Origin: Puccinia triticina
Taxonomy: Eukaryota > Basidiomycota > Pucciniomycetes > Pucciniales > Pucciniaceae
Assembly (NCBI RefSeq): GCF_026914185.1
Contig: NC_070575.1
Span: 3,059,001-3,123,000 of the forward strand
Length of the DNA stretch: 64,000 nucleotides
Reading direction: 5' to 3'
Part shown: piece by piece, positions 42,911 through 54,307 of the stretch
How the letters are laid out: each line of letters begins with the position of its first letter
How positions within the stretch are numbered: position 1 is the first letter of the stretch
Notes under the pieces: generated by a model
Databases searched by the model: none
What the model was told of the DNA's origin: nothing
What the model saw: only the letters and a program-made list of their open reading frames with translations
Made by a program: the position numbers and the translations under genes

Positions 42911-43878
42911 CCACCCCAACCCGTTGGAGCTAGAATCCTCAGGCTACGTGCCCGTCCTTGTGCCCCCCTTGGAGACATCTTAGTGAAGGAAACATTGCGG
43001 TCCTTAAACCGTTGTTTGCAATTGCTAGGTACTGCTTCCAAGTACTCACGTGCTCTTTGGCCCGGAGTTTGATCTGCCCCTCCTTCAAAAGGGCCTTGAT
43101 CTTGGGAGTGATAGGGCGTGTACAGGTAGGAACCAATAAGTTGGGGGAAAGCTTGTTGATCTCCATAGCAGACTGGTTTGGCTTGGTCAGACAAGGGCCG
43201 TCCTTGGATTGAGGAGGGATTTCAGATGGAGCCGGGGTAGAAGCTGGGGTAGCAGGCATCTGGTCCTTGCGGGTGATTGTGGTGACCTGCATGTTCTTGT
43301 TCTGATCTTGCAGCTCCTTTGCCGCCGCAAGCTTGCGTTGGAGGTGGAAGTGGGCTCTGTAGTTTGGGACAAGTTGATCTGGTTTTGTTATTAACCATGA
43401 TTAGCTATTGGTCCAAAATATGTTTTTTAGGAGAGATGAGAGTTATAGCTTACTGGTAGGGGTCTTGTCAGAAGTTAGAGCTGTTGGAGCGGGAGTCAGG
43501 TTGTCAACGGTAGTCTTGGCGGCTATACTGGCAGTCACTGTAAGGTGCGCATAGGGAGTATGCAAAAGTAAGTTTTGAGTAGAGCAGGGATTTGAGCGAT
43601 AGGAAGAAAGAGGGTGAACTCACTCTTAGCACGGTACTTGGCGTTGTAGAAGGCTTTCTTCTTTGCTTTAGCTTCTTGGCCGTATTGTTGGATCTTGAGG
43701 AGTGTCTTGAGATCCTCTTCTTCGCGGATGTGAGCGTGGTAGGCGGCAAGGATGATTTGTCCCTTGGGGGTGAGCTGTTCCCACGGGGTGGGTTGGTAGT
43801 CGCAGAGTTTGGCTTCTCTGCGCAGGCGCAGCAGTTTCAGATAATACTGAATTAATTCCTTGTTTTCCTGCAAATTCA
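42865..43878 (-). CDS. Multi-exon hypothetical protein (at least four exons)
   Basis: Exons 43878-43624, 43537-43454, 43378-43050 and 42978-42865; introns 86, 75 and 71 nt with GTGAGT, GTAAGC and GTGAGT donors and TTACAG, AACCAG and ACTAAG acceptors; phases 1, 1 and 0 agree at every join. Protein: ENKELIQYYLKLLRLRREAK, LCDYQPTPWEQLTPKGQIIL, AYHAHIREEEDLKTLLKIQQ, then YRAHFHLQRKLAAAKELQDQ, a Pro/Thr-rich linker and PKIKALLKEGQIKLRAKEH, ending in a short basic exon. If the last intron is retained, the frame stops instead at 42,939. Helical and charged, no recognised domain. The acceptor TTTCCAG before exon 1 means that the true start is further upstream. Confidence 0.5.
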
Positions 43879-44015
43879 CTGGAAAGAACTGTCAGCTGTG
43901 GGCTACTCCGGGTTGGATTGAGTCCACTCCATAGAATTTATACCGGTCGTCCCGATGCTCCTAGTCGTAGATGGGTTTGATCCAATGGAACTTAAACCCA
44001 AAAGATGATGAATGT
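43879..44015 (-). pseudogene. Possible upstream exon with an in-frame stop
   Basis: Minus-strand text GFKFHWIKPIYD, TAG, EHRDDRYKFYGVDSIQPG reads like protein broken by one stop, and ends near a donor-like GTAGCC 45 nt before the acceptor of the next exon. It may be the preceding exon of the gene at 42,865-43,878, which would then be a pseudogene or have a different splice. Confidence 0.3.
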
Positions 44016-45034
44016 GAGAAGTTCAAGGCCAATGTTCTGAACAGTGATATGGTGATTTGATGAGATTGGCAATCTTAGAAAGTGATGTGGTGATTAATCT
44101 TAAGATGAAGAGGTATGTAATTTTTGGTGAAATATTGTCTCTTCTTGAATTTCTGAGGAGGGTAGAAATTAAGAAGTACAGCTTATAACTAGAAGGTGAT
44201 GAAGTAACTCTACTACAAGCATGAGATATGTTAATAATGAAAATGAATGTGAAATGTTTGTGAAAAATAGTTTTAATTAAAGATAACTATTGCAGTCTGT
44301 AGTAAATTCAAAGCTAACTTGTGAAAGGTATGTTGAATATACTAGCAGGCTGACAAAAACACGCTACAAAAGTCAGAAATTAGACTTAAAATTTTGTTTA
44401 TATATTTTTGTAATTTTAGATGAATTTTTGACAAAAAAGATGACTGACTTGGATGATTTTTTGGGTTTCTGGTTTGGTTTTGGCGTAAAAAGTAGAAAAA
44501 AGGTAGTTTTTTGTCAGTTTTAATGTTTTTGAAGGCGTAAAAAAATCAGAGAGTAGTGAGAATATTTTTAGGTAATTTTTAGAGTATATTTTGGAAATTT
44601 TTGGTGTAAAAAATTAAGATTTAAAAGGGCTCTTTCTTTCAAATGAATTTAAATGAAATTTCCTGGCCAGACCCCCAATTGTCAGCCTATGTGATGCCAA
44701 AGATATTATTCTTCTAGCTACACGTGGTGCAAAGCAAAAGATTAGAGTTGAAAAACTCTAAAACAAAGGTATAAGGGATAATTCCAACGTATATGTTGGG
44801 AATTATGGCGTAGAAATAGGGCAATTTGGACCAATTAGACGCAATAAAATTGATATAATTAATTTTAAGAGGGGCCTGATAAATCAGGGGTGTTTAATCC
44901 CTCTAGAATGAAGAACTGGGGCCTGTAAACAGGGGTGTTTCAAATCCCAGAAAGAAATGGCGGAGAATCTCAAGAGAAGGGGCTTAAAATTACTAGTATA
45001 AGACCCTACACCAGGAGAAATCAGTAGTCATTAG
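44016..45034. other. AT-rich intergenic, nothing recognised
   Basis: Long A/T-rich stretch with short direct repeats (GGCGTAAAAA motifs) and no credible gene. Confidence 0.5.
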
Positions 45035-45329
45035 ATGAAAACTGACATGAAGCCTGCTCCAGCTGCCTATCCAGCCTCTAGTGCAACTTTCACCAGCTGC
45101 TCCTCAGCTTTGTCCCAGGCACAGCTGCTGCTCAGCCTTGGCCCATGCCCAGCTGCTGCTCAGCCTTGGCCCGGGCCCAGCTGCCCCTCAGTTTTGGCAC
45201 AGGACAAGCCACTGCTCAGCTGTTGCCTGAGCAAGAAAGGGCGTTGATAAACACACACCCGTCCCCCGGGGGCACACCCACGCCCACACCCTTTGAAAAG
45301 GGTGTGTGGGACCGCACACCCTTTATCAA

Positions 45330-45480
45330 GGGCGTGCACGGCCCTGTATGGGCGTGCAAGGGCGTGCACGCCCCTGTATAGGCGTGCAAGGGCGTGCACG
45401 CCCCTGTATGGGCGTGCAAGGGCGTGCACGCCCCTGTATGGGTGTGCAAGGGCGTGCACGCCCCCACATAGGCGTGCACT
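45330..45480 (+). repeat. 36-bp tandem array GGGCGTGCACGCCCCTGTAT
   Basis: About four copies of a 36-bp unit with the palindrome GGGCGTGCACGCCC. Confidence 0.85.
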
Positions 45481-46209
45481 ATGCCTGCTTTCTGGGAGCC
45501 CCTCGGCAGGCAGGTACAGATCCCACCTTGCCAAGAGCCTCTCAGGGAGCAGGTATACATGCACCTGCACGCCAAGGGGCTCTCGGTGAGCAGGCTTGGC
45601 GGGTAGGTGTATGTACCCCTGCTCGCCAAGAGGGAATATAACTCTTGGCAAGCAGGTATACAAACACCTGCTTGCCAAGGGCCCCTTGGTGGGCAGGTGC
45701 ATGTATACCTGCTTGCCAGGTGAAATCCTTGGCAAGCAGGCATAGAGATCCCACCTCGCCAAGAGCCTCTTGGCGAGCAGGTATACATGCACCTGCCCAC
45801 TGAGCCTGCTCACCAAGAGGCCCTCGGCGGGCAGGTGCATGTATACCTGCTTGCCAAGAGAAATCCTTGGCGAGCAGGCATACAGATCCCACCTTGCCAA
45901 GGGCCTCTCCGCAAGAAGGTATACATAAACCTGCCCACCGAGCCTGCTCACCAAGAGCCCCTCGGCGGGCAGGTGCATGTATACCTGCTTACCAAGAGAA
46001 ATCCTCAGCAAGCAGGCATACAGATCCCACCTTGCCAAGAGCCTCTTGGCAAGCAGGTATACTTGCACCTGCCGGCCAAGGGGCCCTTAGCAAGCAGGCT
46101 TGGCGGGCAGGTGTTTGTGTACCTGATCGCCAAGAGTTATCCTTCTTGGCGAGCAGGCAAGGCTCTCGGCAAGCGGGGATATGTATGCCTGCTTGCCGAG
46201 AGGTGTATG

Positions 46210-47161
46210 TGTCAGGCTGTAGGTAACTAACCGTGTCTGAGAGGGTTGTTACTAGCAAGATGATAGTGTAATATGCCAAGGATGGGACAATGGGTTTGTG
46301 GTAAGACCTGTAAAAGGTTTCACTCTATCAGTAATCTTGACTGAGAGGCTTGCTCATTTAAGGCGCATCCAGATCAACACAGGGTGTTAATAGGCATCCA
46401 AGGAATAACTCAACTTGGGTTCGTGGTTTTACCTACAGAAAGGTAAGGGTAATCAAGAGTTGATGTTATTCCTGAATTGAAAGATGGGTGAGAATGAAGG
46501 CACTGTTTAACTATGTATGTGTTAAACCTTGCTATAATAATATTCTGAGGGATAAATAGTCCTGGGGGGCGTGTTTATATAGAGGGGAAAAGAGCAGGAG
46601 GGAACATGAGGCGCTTGGAGGCACTTCAGGACCAGGGGGAAACTGGAAGCGCTCAATGGAAGCAGATCCTCATGAGGATAAACATTGGAAATGATCAGGG
46701 CAGTGTAATGATCAGTACTGATCCTGGATCAGTAGCTGTGCACACTAGCTGATCATAACCAATCATTGATTCCATTCAGTGCTCTTTGAATTGGATTACA
46801 TCATGTATTGTTTATGTATTTATATCATAACCAATATATTATGTAAATGGGGACTGAGGCGTAACAGGGGATAAATGAGTGATACCTGTCTTGGGGTATT
46901 TCACATGTACAGTAATATTACAATGTATTGTAATCTTACTGTTGCACGTAACTTAACTCTCATAACAACAGTACATTATGGTAACTGTATTTAACTATGG
47001 TTATCTGTAATGTAATGTATAACAGGAGTACATTCTTAAGCTTGTATCTAATGATATACATATGTAATAAAGGTGTAAAAAGGAATGTACTATATGTAAT
47101 GTGAACAATTGCAGGTACTTGGTACGTGTAAGATACTGTGACATGTACTCTGTGGCTGACG
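46210..47161 (-). mobile_element. Solo LTR, 952 bp, inside element Y
   Basis: Plus-strand ends are TGTCAGGCTG and GTGGCTGACG (CTGACA with the last base changed). The 5-bp target-site duplication GTATG is exact (46,205-46,209 and 47,162-47,166). A TATA-like TATATAAACACGCC on the minus strand near 46,575 suggests minus orientation. Related to 38,310-39,053. Confidence 0.85.
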
Positions 47162-48489
47162 GTATGCCTGCTCGCCAACAATTTCTCTCAGCGAGCAGGT
47201 ATACATGCACCTGCCCGCCAAGGGGCCCTCGGTGAGCAGGTTTATGTATACCTGCTCGCCCAGAGGCTCTTGGCAAGGTGGGATTTCTATGCCTGCTTGC
47301 CAAGGATTTCACTTGGCGAGCAGGTATACATGCACCTGCCCGCCGAGGGGCTTTGGGTGAGCAGGCTTGGCAGGCAGGTGTATGTATACCTGCTCACCAA
47401 GAGGCTCTTGGCGAGGTGGGATCTGTATGCCTGCTTGCCAAGGATATGTCTTGTCAAGCAGGGATACATGCACCTGCCCGCCAAGCGGCTTTTGGTGAGC
47501 AGGCTTGGCGGGCAGGTGTTTGTATACCTGCTTGCCAAGAGTTATCCTTCTCGGCGAGCAGGGATACATAAACCTACCCGCCAAGCCTGCTCACCGAGAG
47601 CCCCTCAGCGAGCAAGTGCATGTATACATGCTCTCCAAGAGGCTCTTGGCGAGGTGGGATCTGTACCTGCCCGCCAAGGGGCTCTTGGCAAGCAGGTATG
47701 CTTGCACCTGCCAGCCGAGGGGCTCCCAGAAAGCAGGCACGGTGTGGAGGCGTGCACGCCCTTGCACGCCCATACTGGAACGTGCATGCCCTTGATAAAG
47801 GGCGTGCGGTCCCACGCGCCCTTTTCAAATGGCGTGGGCGTGGGTGTGCCCCCGGGGGACGGGCGTGCGTTTACCAACGCCCGTTCTTTCTCAGGCAAAG
47901 GCTGAGCAGTGGCTTGTCCTGTGCCAAGACTGGACGGCAGCTGGGCCTGGGCCAAGGCTAAGCAGCAGCTGTGCCTGGGACAAAGCTGAGGACGCTACAA
48001 ACATGGATGAATTTGCGAAGGCATATATTGATCAAATTACATTGATCATTTTTTTGTTTTTTTGAAATTTCTCTTTAATTTGTTTCCTTCCTGCAACATC
48101 ATAACCCTTCTATCATCTCTCTTTCTCTTGATTTCCTCCTTTCTTATTTTTCAACCATAGTAAAAGCTTCATTTTGTTGCCAGATCAAATAGGTCATTTT
48201 TACATACTCATATGAATTATTCCTGAGAAAAAAAATAGTCTGTTAAGTCAGGCAGGGAGGGGAAGGGGGGAGGGGGAATGGGGAGGCATGAATTATTGTC
48301 ACTTGAACCTTGCAGAAGTGTTGAAATCTACTTTCCAAAAAAAAAAAAAAAAAAAATCGGTCTGAACATATCATGCTACATCAATTTTGTTCAAATTAAT
48401 GGCTTTTATACATGACTCATCATCTCCAATATCCTCAATTTTTACAAGGCCTGAGATTGATTGAACGTTTGTACCAGATTTGAGTAAGG

Positions 48490-50965
48490 TGTCTGTCTTA
48501 TATCATGGAAGAACTCCCACGCTGCGCTGAGACATAGTGAGAGAAACACCAGGAAACTACCAAATCAGTGATATTTGGCAACTGATCACATTGTGGTTGT
48601 TACATTTGGACCTTTTGAGGTCATTCAAGGTACAACATGATTTGTTGAGTCCATTTGATCAATTTAGTACCACTATCATAGAAGAACTCCCACGCTGCGC
48701 TGAGACATAGTGGCAGAAACACCAAGAAACTACCAAATTAGTGTTATTTGGAAACCAATCACATTGTAGCTGCTACATTTGGGGGTTTTGTGGTCATTAA
48801 AGGTACAAGGTGGATCTTTAAGGGCATGTGAACATTTTGGTACCAATATCATGGAAGGACTCCCAGGATGCGCTGAGATATAGTGGGAGGAACACCAGGA
48901 AACTACCAAATGAGTAATATTTGGCAACAGATCACATTGTAGCTGCTACATTTGGGGGTTTTGTGTTCAAGGTACAAATTGAGACTTTGAGGGCATGTGA
49001 ACATTTTGGTACCAATATCACGGAAGAACTGCCGCGCTGCGCTGAGATATAGTGGCAGAAACACCCAGAAACTACCAAATTAGTCATATTTGGCAACTGA
49101 TCACATTGTGGCTGCTACATTTGGACGTTTTGAGGTCATTCAAGGTACACCATGATCCCTTGAGGCAATTTGATCATTTTTGTACCAATATCATGGAAGA
49201 ACTCTCATGCTGCGCTGAGGTATAGTGGTAGAAACACCAAGAAACTACCAAATTAGTGATATTTGGCAACTGATCACATTGTGGCTGCTACGTTTGGGGG
49301 TTTTGTCGTCATTCAAGTTACACAATGAATCTTTGAGGGCATGTGAACATTTTGGTACCAATATCATGGAAGAACTCCCAGGATGCGCTGAGATATAGTG
49401 GGAGGAACACCAGGAAACTACCAAATTAGTGATATTTTGCAACTGATCACATTGTGGCTGCTTCATTTGGGGGTTTTGTGGTCATTCAAGGTACAAAATG
49501 AATATTTGAGGGCATGTGATCATTTTTGTAACAATATAATGGAAGAACTCCCACGCTGGGCTGGGATATAGGGGCAGGAACACCAAGAAACTACCAAATT
49601 AGTCATATTTGGCAACTGATCACATTGTGGCTGCTACATTTGGAGGTTTTGAGGTCATTCAAGGTAGACCATGATCCCTTCAGGCCATTTGATCATTTTT
49701 GTACCAATATCATGGAAGAACTCCCATGCTGTGCTGAAATATAGTGGCAGAAACACCAAGAAACTACCAAATTAGTGATATTTGGCAATTGATCACATTG
49801 TGGCTGCTACATTTGGAGGTTTTAAGGTCATTCAAGGAACACCATGATCTCTTCAGGCCATTTGATCATTTTATACCAATATTATGAAAGAACTCCCATG
49901 CTGGGCCAAGATATAGTGGCAGAAACACCAAGAAACTACCAAGTTAGTGATATTTGGCAACTGATCACATTGTGGCTGCTACATTTGGGGGTTTTGTGGT
50001 CATTCAAGGTACAAAATGAATATTTGAGGGCATGTGATCATTTTTGTAACAATATAATGGAAGAACTCCCACGCTGGGCTGGGATATAGGGGCAGAAACA
50101 CCAAGAAACTACCAAATTAGTCATATTTGGCAACTGATCACATTGTGGCTGCTACATTTGGAGGTTTTGAGGTCATTCAAGGTAGACCATGACACCTTCA
50201 GGCCATTTGATCATGATTATACTAATATGATGGAAGAACTCTCATTCTGGGCTGAGGTATAGTGGCAGAAACACCAAGAAACCACCAAATTAGTCATATT
50301 TGGCAACTGATCACATTGTGGCTGCTACATTTGGAGGTTTTAAGGTCATTCAAGGACCACCATGATCTCTTCAGGCCATTTGATCATTTTATACCAATAT
50401 TATGGAAGAACTCCCATGCTGGGCCAAGATATAGTGGCAGAAACACCAAGAAACTACCAAATTAGTGATATTTGGCAACTGATCACATTGTGGCTGCTAC
50501 ATTTGGGGGTTTTGTGGTCATTCAAGGTACACCATGAATCTTTGAGGGCATGTGAACATTTTGGTACAAATATCATGGAAGAAATCCCACGCTGCATTGA
50601 GATTTAGTGGGAGAAACACCAAGAAACTACCAAATTAGTCATATTTGGCAACTGATCACATTGTGGCTGCCATATTTGGACGTTTTGAGGTCATTCAAGG
50701 TACACCATGATCCCTTGAGGCCATTTGATCATTTTGGTACCAATTTCATGGAAGAACTCCCATGCTGCGCTGAGGTATAGTGGCAGAAACACCAAGAAAC
50801 TGCCAAATTAGTGATATTTGGCAACTTATCACATTGTGGCTGCTATATTTGGGGGTTTTGTGGTCATTCAAGGTACAAAATGAATCTTTGACTACATTTG
50901 ATCAATTTGGTACCAATATCATGGAAGATCCTCCCAAGAAACTACCAAATTAGTCATATTTGGCG
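48490..50965 (+). repeat. 173-bp tandem array, left arm (about 15 units)
   Basis: Units begin near GGAAGAACTCCCACGCTGCG and contain GATATAGTGGCAGAAACACC, ACTACCAAATTAGTGATATT and TGGCAACTGATCACATTGTG. Two alternating subtypes differ in the segment after GTCATTCAAGGTAC. Spacing between unit starts is 169-176 bp. Confidence 0.9.
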
Positions 50966-51910
50966 GTTGAGGACAACAGATAGCTGGAAGTGGAGCATCT
51001 CCAGTCGCCTGGGGATTCAACTCAAGGCCTAACTCTCCAACTTTTAAGCTCTCTGCTCAAACACTCAACTCAAAACTTCAGACCACCAAGGCCAGAAAAT
51101 TTGCTATGCCAACGCCATGCCGTGGCGCTTGTAACGGTACATGATTCCATTGCAACTGCGCCAGCCTTACGGATCCAGATGAGATACCCATGTATGTATA
51201 CCCTTGACTGCTGCATTCATTTGGCTTTGCCTACTCAATACAGCCCACACCGCGGGCCTCGCAACCACCCCTGTAGACTGGAAAAAACCTAACTCAATAG
51301 CCTGCTCACATCATTTATACAGGCTATTGGAGGTCTCCAGAGCTGCCTTGCTGCACCTCACCCGCCTGCTCGCATCCCCTCTGCCATGACTATGTAAGCA
51401 AGCTCCGAGCTCGCAACCAATGCTTTATCTGCTGCGCCTTGCAGCACTGCGCAACAGTCCCTCCCCTGTATGCATTTGTAGAATATGTATACACATACCA
51501 ATACGGCCAGCCGGTCGCTTCTTACATCCGCTGGCCAACACCTCCCAGCATCAACATGCCATCCTCAAGGCTGTAGAAGAATTTGCTGACGGCCCCCTGG
51601 ACAATGACCTCGGTACCTTGGGTGACCACTAACGGTGAGTTCTTCTGTGGCATTGACCACGTCGTCGTGCTGCTATTTGACGAGCGTCCTGATTCTTTGA
51701 TCAAGTTCCCGTCCGTGTTGGGTGTGGGTCTTGGAGAGGATCTCTTTGGAAGCCATCGGGCCATTGTTGCGCTTCAAGGGCATTAGGAAATTTGGCAGAG
51801 ACCGGGACCTCGCAAACAAAGCTGTAGCCAAAGATTACAAGGGGCATAGCCAACATCACCCACCAACTCCGTTACCTCTTGGCGGGAATCCAATCAAGAG
51901 GTATACATAG
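50966..51910. other. Cargo region with weak coding signal
   Basis: Contains protein-like but broken segments, for instance NTSQHQHAILKAVEEFADGP and LDNDLGTLGDH (plus strand, up to 51,632), and TQGTEVIVQGAVSKFFYSLE (minus strand, same DNA). The coding strand cannot be decided, so no gene is called. Confidence 0.3.
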
Positions 51911-52171
51911 CTTGTTTTTTATCTTGGTCTGCACAAAGCCGTTGATGGCCGGTGGCAGGAGGTTTGGGGGTGGATCAAATGAGGCCAATTTGAATTGACT
52001 GACGGTATTGTATATGTCTTTCTTCACAAAGTCGTTGATGGCCGGGGGCAGAAGGATTAGTGATGAATCTAATGGCGCTGATCCGAGGAGACTAACCATT
52101 TCTCAAGCCAAGAAGACCATCTCGACAAGGAAGATTGCACCTTACGCAAGCACTCTCCAACCAAATATGCT

Positions 52172-52990
52172 GTCCAGGCCTCGTGGTGTTCTGTCAGCTT
52201 CAGAGTACCTCAGACGGCCTCTGAAGCAACCCTTGCACCCCTACTTGCCCCAGACCCTCCCTGGTGACGCAATCACCCCCCAACGGACCCAGGTGAGCCT
52301 GGGCTTCTATACAACACTCCTGGACCTCAATCGATTGATCGAGGTCATGTTTATTTTTATTCTTGAGGCCTGGCTGACTATCCAGGCCTCGTGGTGTTCT
52401 GTCAGCTTGCGGAGTACCTCAGAAGGCCTCCGAAGCAACCCTTGCACCCCTACTTGCCCCAGACCCGCCCTGGTGACGCGATCACCCCCCAACGGACCCA
52501 GGTGAGCCTGGGCTTCTATACAACACTCCTGGACCTCAATCAATTGATTGAGGTCTTTTTTTTTTGATTCTTGAGGCCTGGCTGACTGTCCAGGCCTTCC
52601 TCGCACCCCTACTCGCCCCAGACCCGCCCTGGTGACGCAATCACCCCCCAACAGACCCAGGTGAGCCTGGGCTTCTACACAACACTCCTGGACCTCAATC
52701 AATTGATTGAGGTCATGTTTTTTTTATTCTTGAGGCCTGGCTGACTGTCCAGGCCTTTTGGTGTTCTGTAAGCTTGCGGAGTACCTCAGACGGCCTCTGA
52801 AGCAAACCTCACACCCCTACTCGCCCCAGACCCACCCTGGTGACGCAATCACCCCCCAACGGACCCAGGTGAGCCTGGGCTTCTGTACAACAGTCCTGGA
52901 CCTTGATCGATCAAGGTCATGTTTTTTTTATCTCTGAGGGCTGGCTGACTGTCCAGGCCTTGCGGTGTTCTGTCAGCTTGCGGAGGATTT
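52172..52990 (+). repeat. About 210-bp tandem repeat, nearly four units
   Basis: Units contain AGGCCTCGTGGTGTTCTGTC, GGAGTACCTCAGACGGCCTC, CCCCAACGGACCCAGGTGAG and a palindrome GACCTCAATCAATTGATTGA. Units 1, 2 and 4 are full; unit 3 lacks about 50 bp. The frame at 52,008-52,505 is repeat-derived. Confidence 0.9.
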
Positions 52991-53130
52991 TTCCTTTTAG
53001 GATTTGTGTTCACCTTGAGTGTTATCAAACGCATTCACCAATCATCATGAGCTCACAGGCAAGTCCTTTCACCATCCAAGCTATGAAAGCCACCCCAAGC
53101 CTCAAGATGTAAACCACCACCCCCCCTAAT

Positions 53131-53250
53131 TACCATTGACATGAATATCCTCAGGAGGCTCCTCTGGTGTACATCAGAACCAATCCGTTTGAGATGCCCT
53201 ATGTACTGCCAGAGGCAAAGCCTCCTACAAGGATATTCATGACCAATGGT
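53131..53250 (+). other. Stem-loop 1 (about 120 nt)
   Basis: The arm ACCATTGACATGAATATCCT CAGGAGG pairs with CCTCCTACAAGGATATTCAT GACCAATGGT; the loop carries CCGTTTGAGATGCCCT. See the second stem-loop with the same loop sequence. Confidence 0.6.
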
Positions 53251-53270
53251 ATATGGGAAGGTGGAATGCT

Positions 53271-53387
53271 CATCTGCAGATCCCATCCTCAGGAGGCCTC
53301 CTCTGGAGTGTGTAAGAACCATCCGTTTGAGATGCCCTGCATCACACCAAGAGTCAGGGCCTCCCTCATGGATGGGATCTGCAGATG
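53271..53387 (+). other. Stem-loop 2 (about 117 nt), paralogous loop
   Basis: CATCTGCAGATCCCATCCTC AGGAGGCC pairs with GGCCTCCCTCATGGATGGGA TCTGCAGATG. The loop repeats CCGTTTGAGATGCCCT from stem-loop 1, whereas the stems differ, showing compensatory change. Confidence 0.6.
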
Positions 53388-53451
53388 GGCTATGGTTCAG
53401 GTGAATGGGGGAATTCCTATGTTTCTGACTTGTGAATTCTCTTTTTCATCA

Positions 53452-54307
53452 GTTGAACAAGCGGCTTTCTCCAAACCGGATTTCACATGCAGCTTTGCAA
53501 ACCCCAAGGCGCTTAATCCGGCTCAGCGAAGCATCAACCAAGAAGTAATTCAATCCACCGCCAAACACCCTTGAAACCCCTGTTTGCAAAACCTGTCCTG
53601 GCGACTCCCACGATCCTCTTGAGTGTGTCAGAAACATCCAGAATCAATGCCCTAGATTACCTGATGTATCAGGGCTGCCTTTTTGCATTGGGCCACCAAC
53701 TTCAAACCGTCATGCTCCATGTGCTCCACCTGCCTTACAATTCCTCTCCAAAAAGCAGCTACGACATCAAGAATTCAAAGCAGCCAAACAACTTCAAGAC
53801 AGGCAGAAGGCCAACCTCAAATACTCTGGCGAAGAACATTGCAGGAAGGACCACAATGCGGGAATTCGGATGTTTTGCAAGAGCTTCATTGCCTACGCCA
53901 ACAGCAGCCGCAAACACATTGTTTGTGTAGTCAAATTCAACCCGTTTGCCACCATGGACAGCTCATTGAAAGCCCAATTTCAAAATCTCAGCCGCCATCT
54001 AATCCAGCAATCCAAATTCCAGAATCCCAACACCTCAAATAGTCCAGCATACAAAGGCAATCTTTTTAGTTTAGGTTGGAGGAAAGCGCACGAAGCAAAG
54101 ACTAAAATTGGAATAACGGATATTGCGGAGAAAGTAGCTTGTGATTGTGATGGGTGGGAAGAACTTCAAACTGGTCTGCCTGAAGTCAATCAATTTATTG
54201 TTGAACGATTTGAGGCCCTTTCTAAACCTCTGTTTGATGAAGTCAAAGAACATTTTCAGCCATTGAATGCTCCAGGCTTGTCTCCAGATTTTGTCACGGA
54301 TCCATGA
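53452..54307 (+). pseudogene. CCHC zinc knuckle plus TET/JBP-like 2OG-Fe(II) dioxygenase N-terminal half
   Basis: Open frame 53,549-54,307 (252 codons), preceded in the same frame by NKRLSPNRISHAALQTPRRL up to TAA at 53,546. CKTCPGDSHDPLEC is a perfect C-x2-C-x4-H-x4-C knuckle. Then DHNAGIRMFCKSFIAYANSS, HIVCVVKFNPFATMDSS, LFSLGWRKAHEAKTKIGI and EVNQFIVERFEALSKPLFDE follow the N-terminal half of fungal TET-like 2OG-Fe(II) oxygenase domains, which are expanded in rusts and associated with transposons. It stops at FVTDP, before the region that should hold the iron-binding HxD and distal His, and I found no continuation downstream. Thus not catalytic as it stands. Family call is from memory of motifs. 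Confidence 0.6.

Larger units (their letters stand above)
45102..47991. mobile_element. Element Y: large palindromic foldback with nested LTR
   Basis: Left arm 45,102-46,204 and right arm 47,167-47,991 are inverted copies, outer ends CCTCAGCTTTGTCCCAGGCA and its complement. Outside-in: GCAGCTG/CTCAGCC units, a GGGCGTGCACGCCC palindrome array (36-bp period in the left arm, 45,335-45,480), then 40-60-bp CTGCTCGCCAAGAGGC-type units. The arms differ in length because the left has more units. Split by the solo LTR at 46,210-47,161. Apparent proteins across it are artefacts. Confidence 0.75.

Noticed and set aside
45160..47961. Many open frames of 80-300 codons on both strands in the 45-48 kb region
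   Set aside because: Short palindromic GC-rich units without stops keep several frames open; proteins overlap on opposite strands and are repeats of the same phrase.
50990..51786. Several 60-100-codon frames in the cargo region
   Set aside because: Both strands look equally protein-like over 51.5-51.8 kb, so no strand can be chosen without transcripts.
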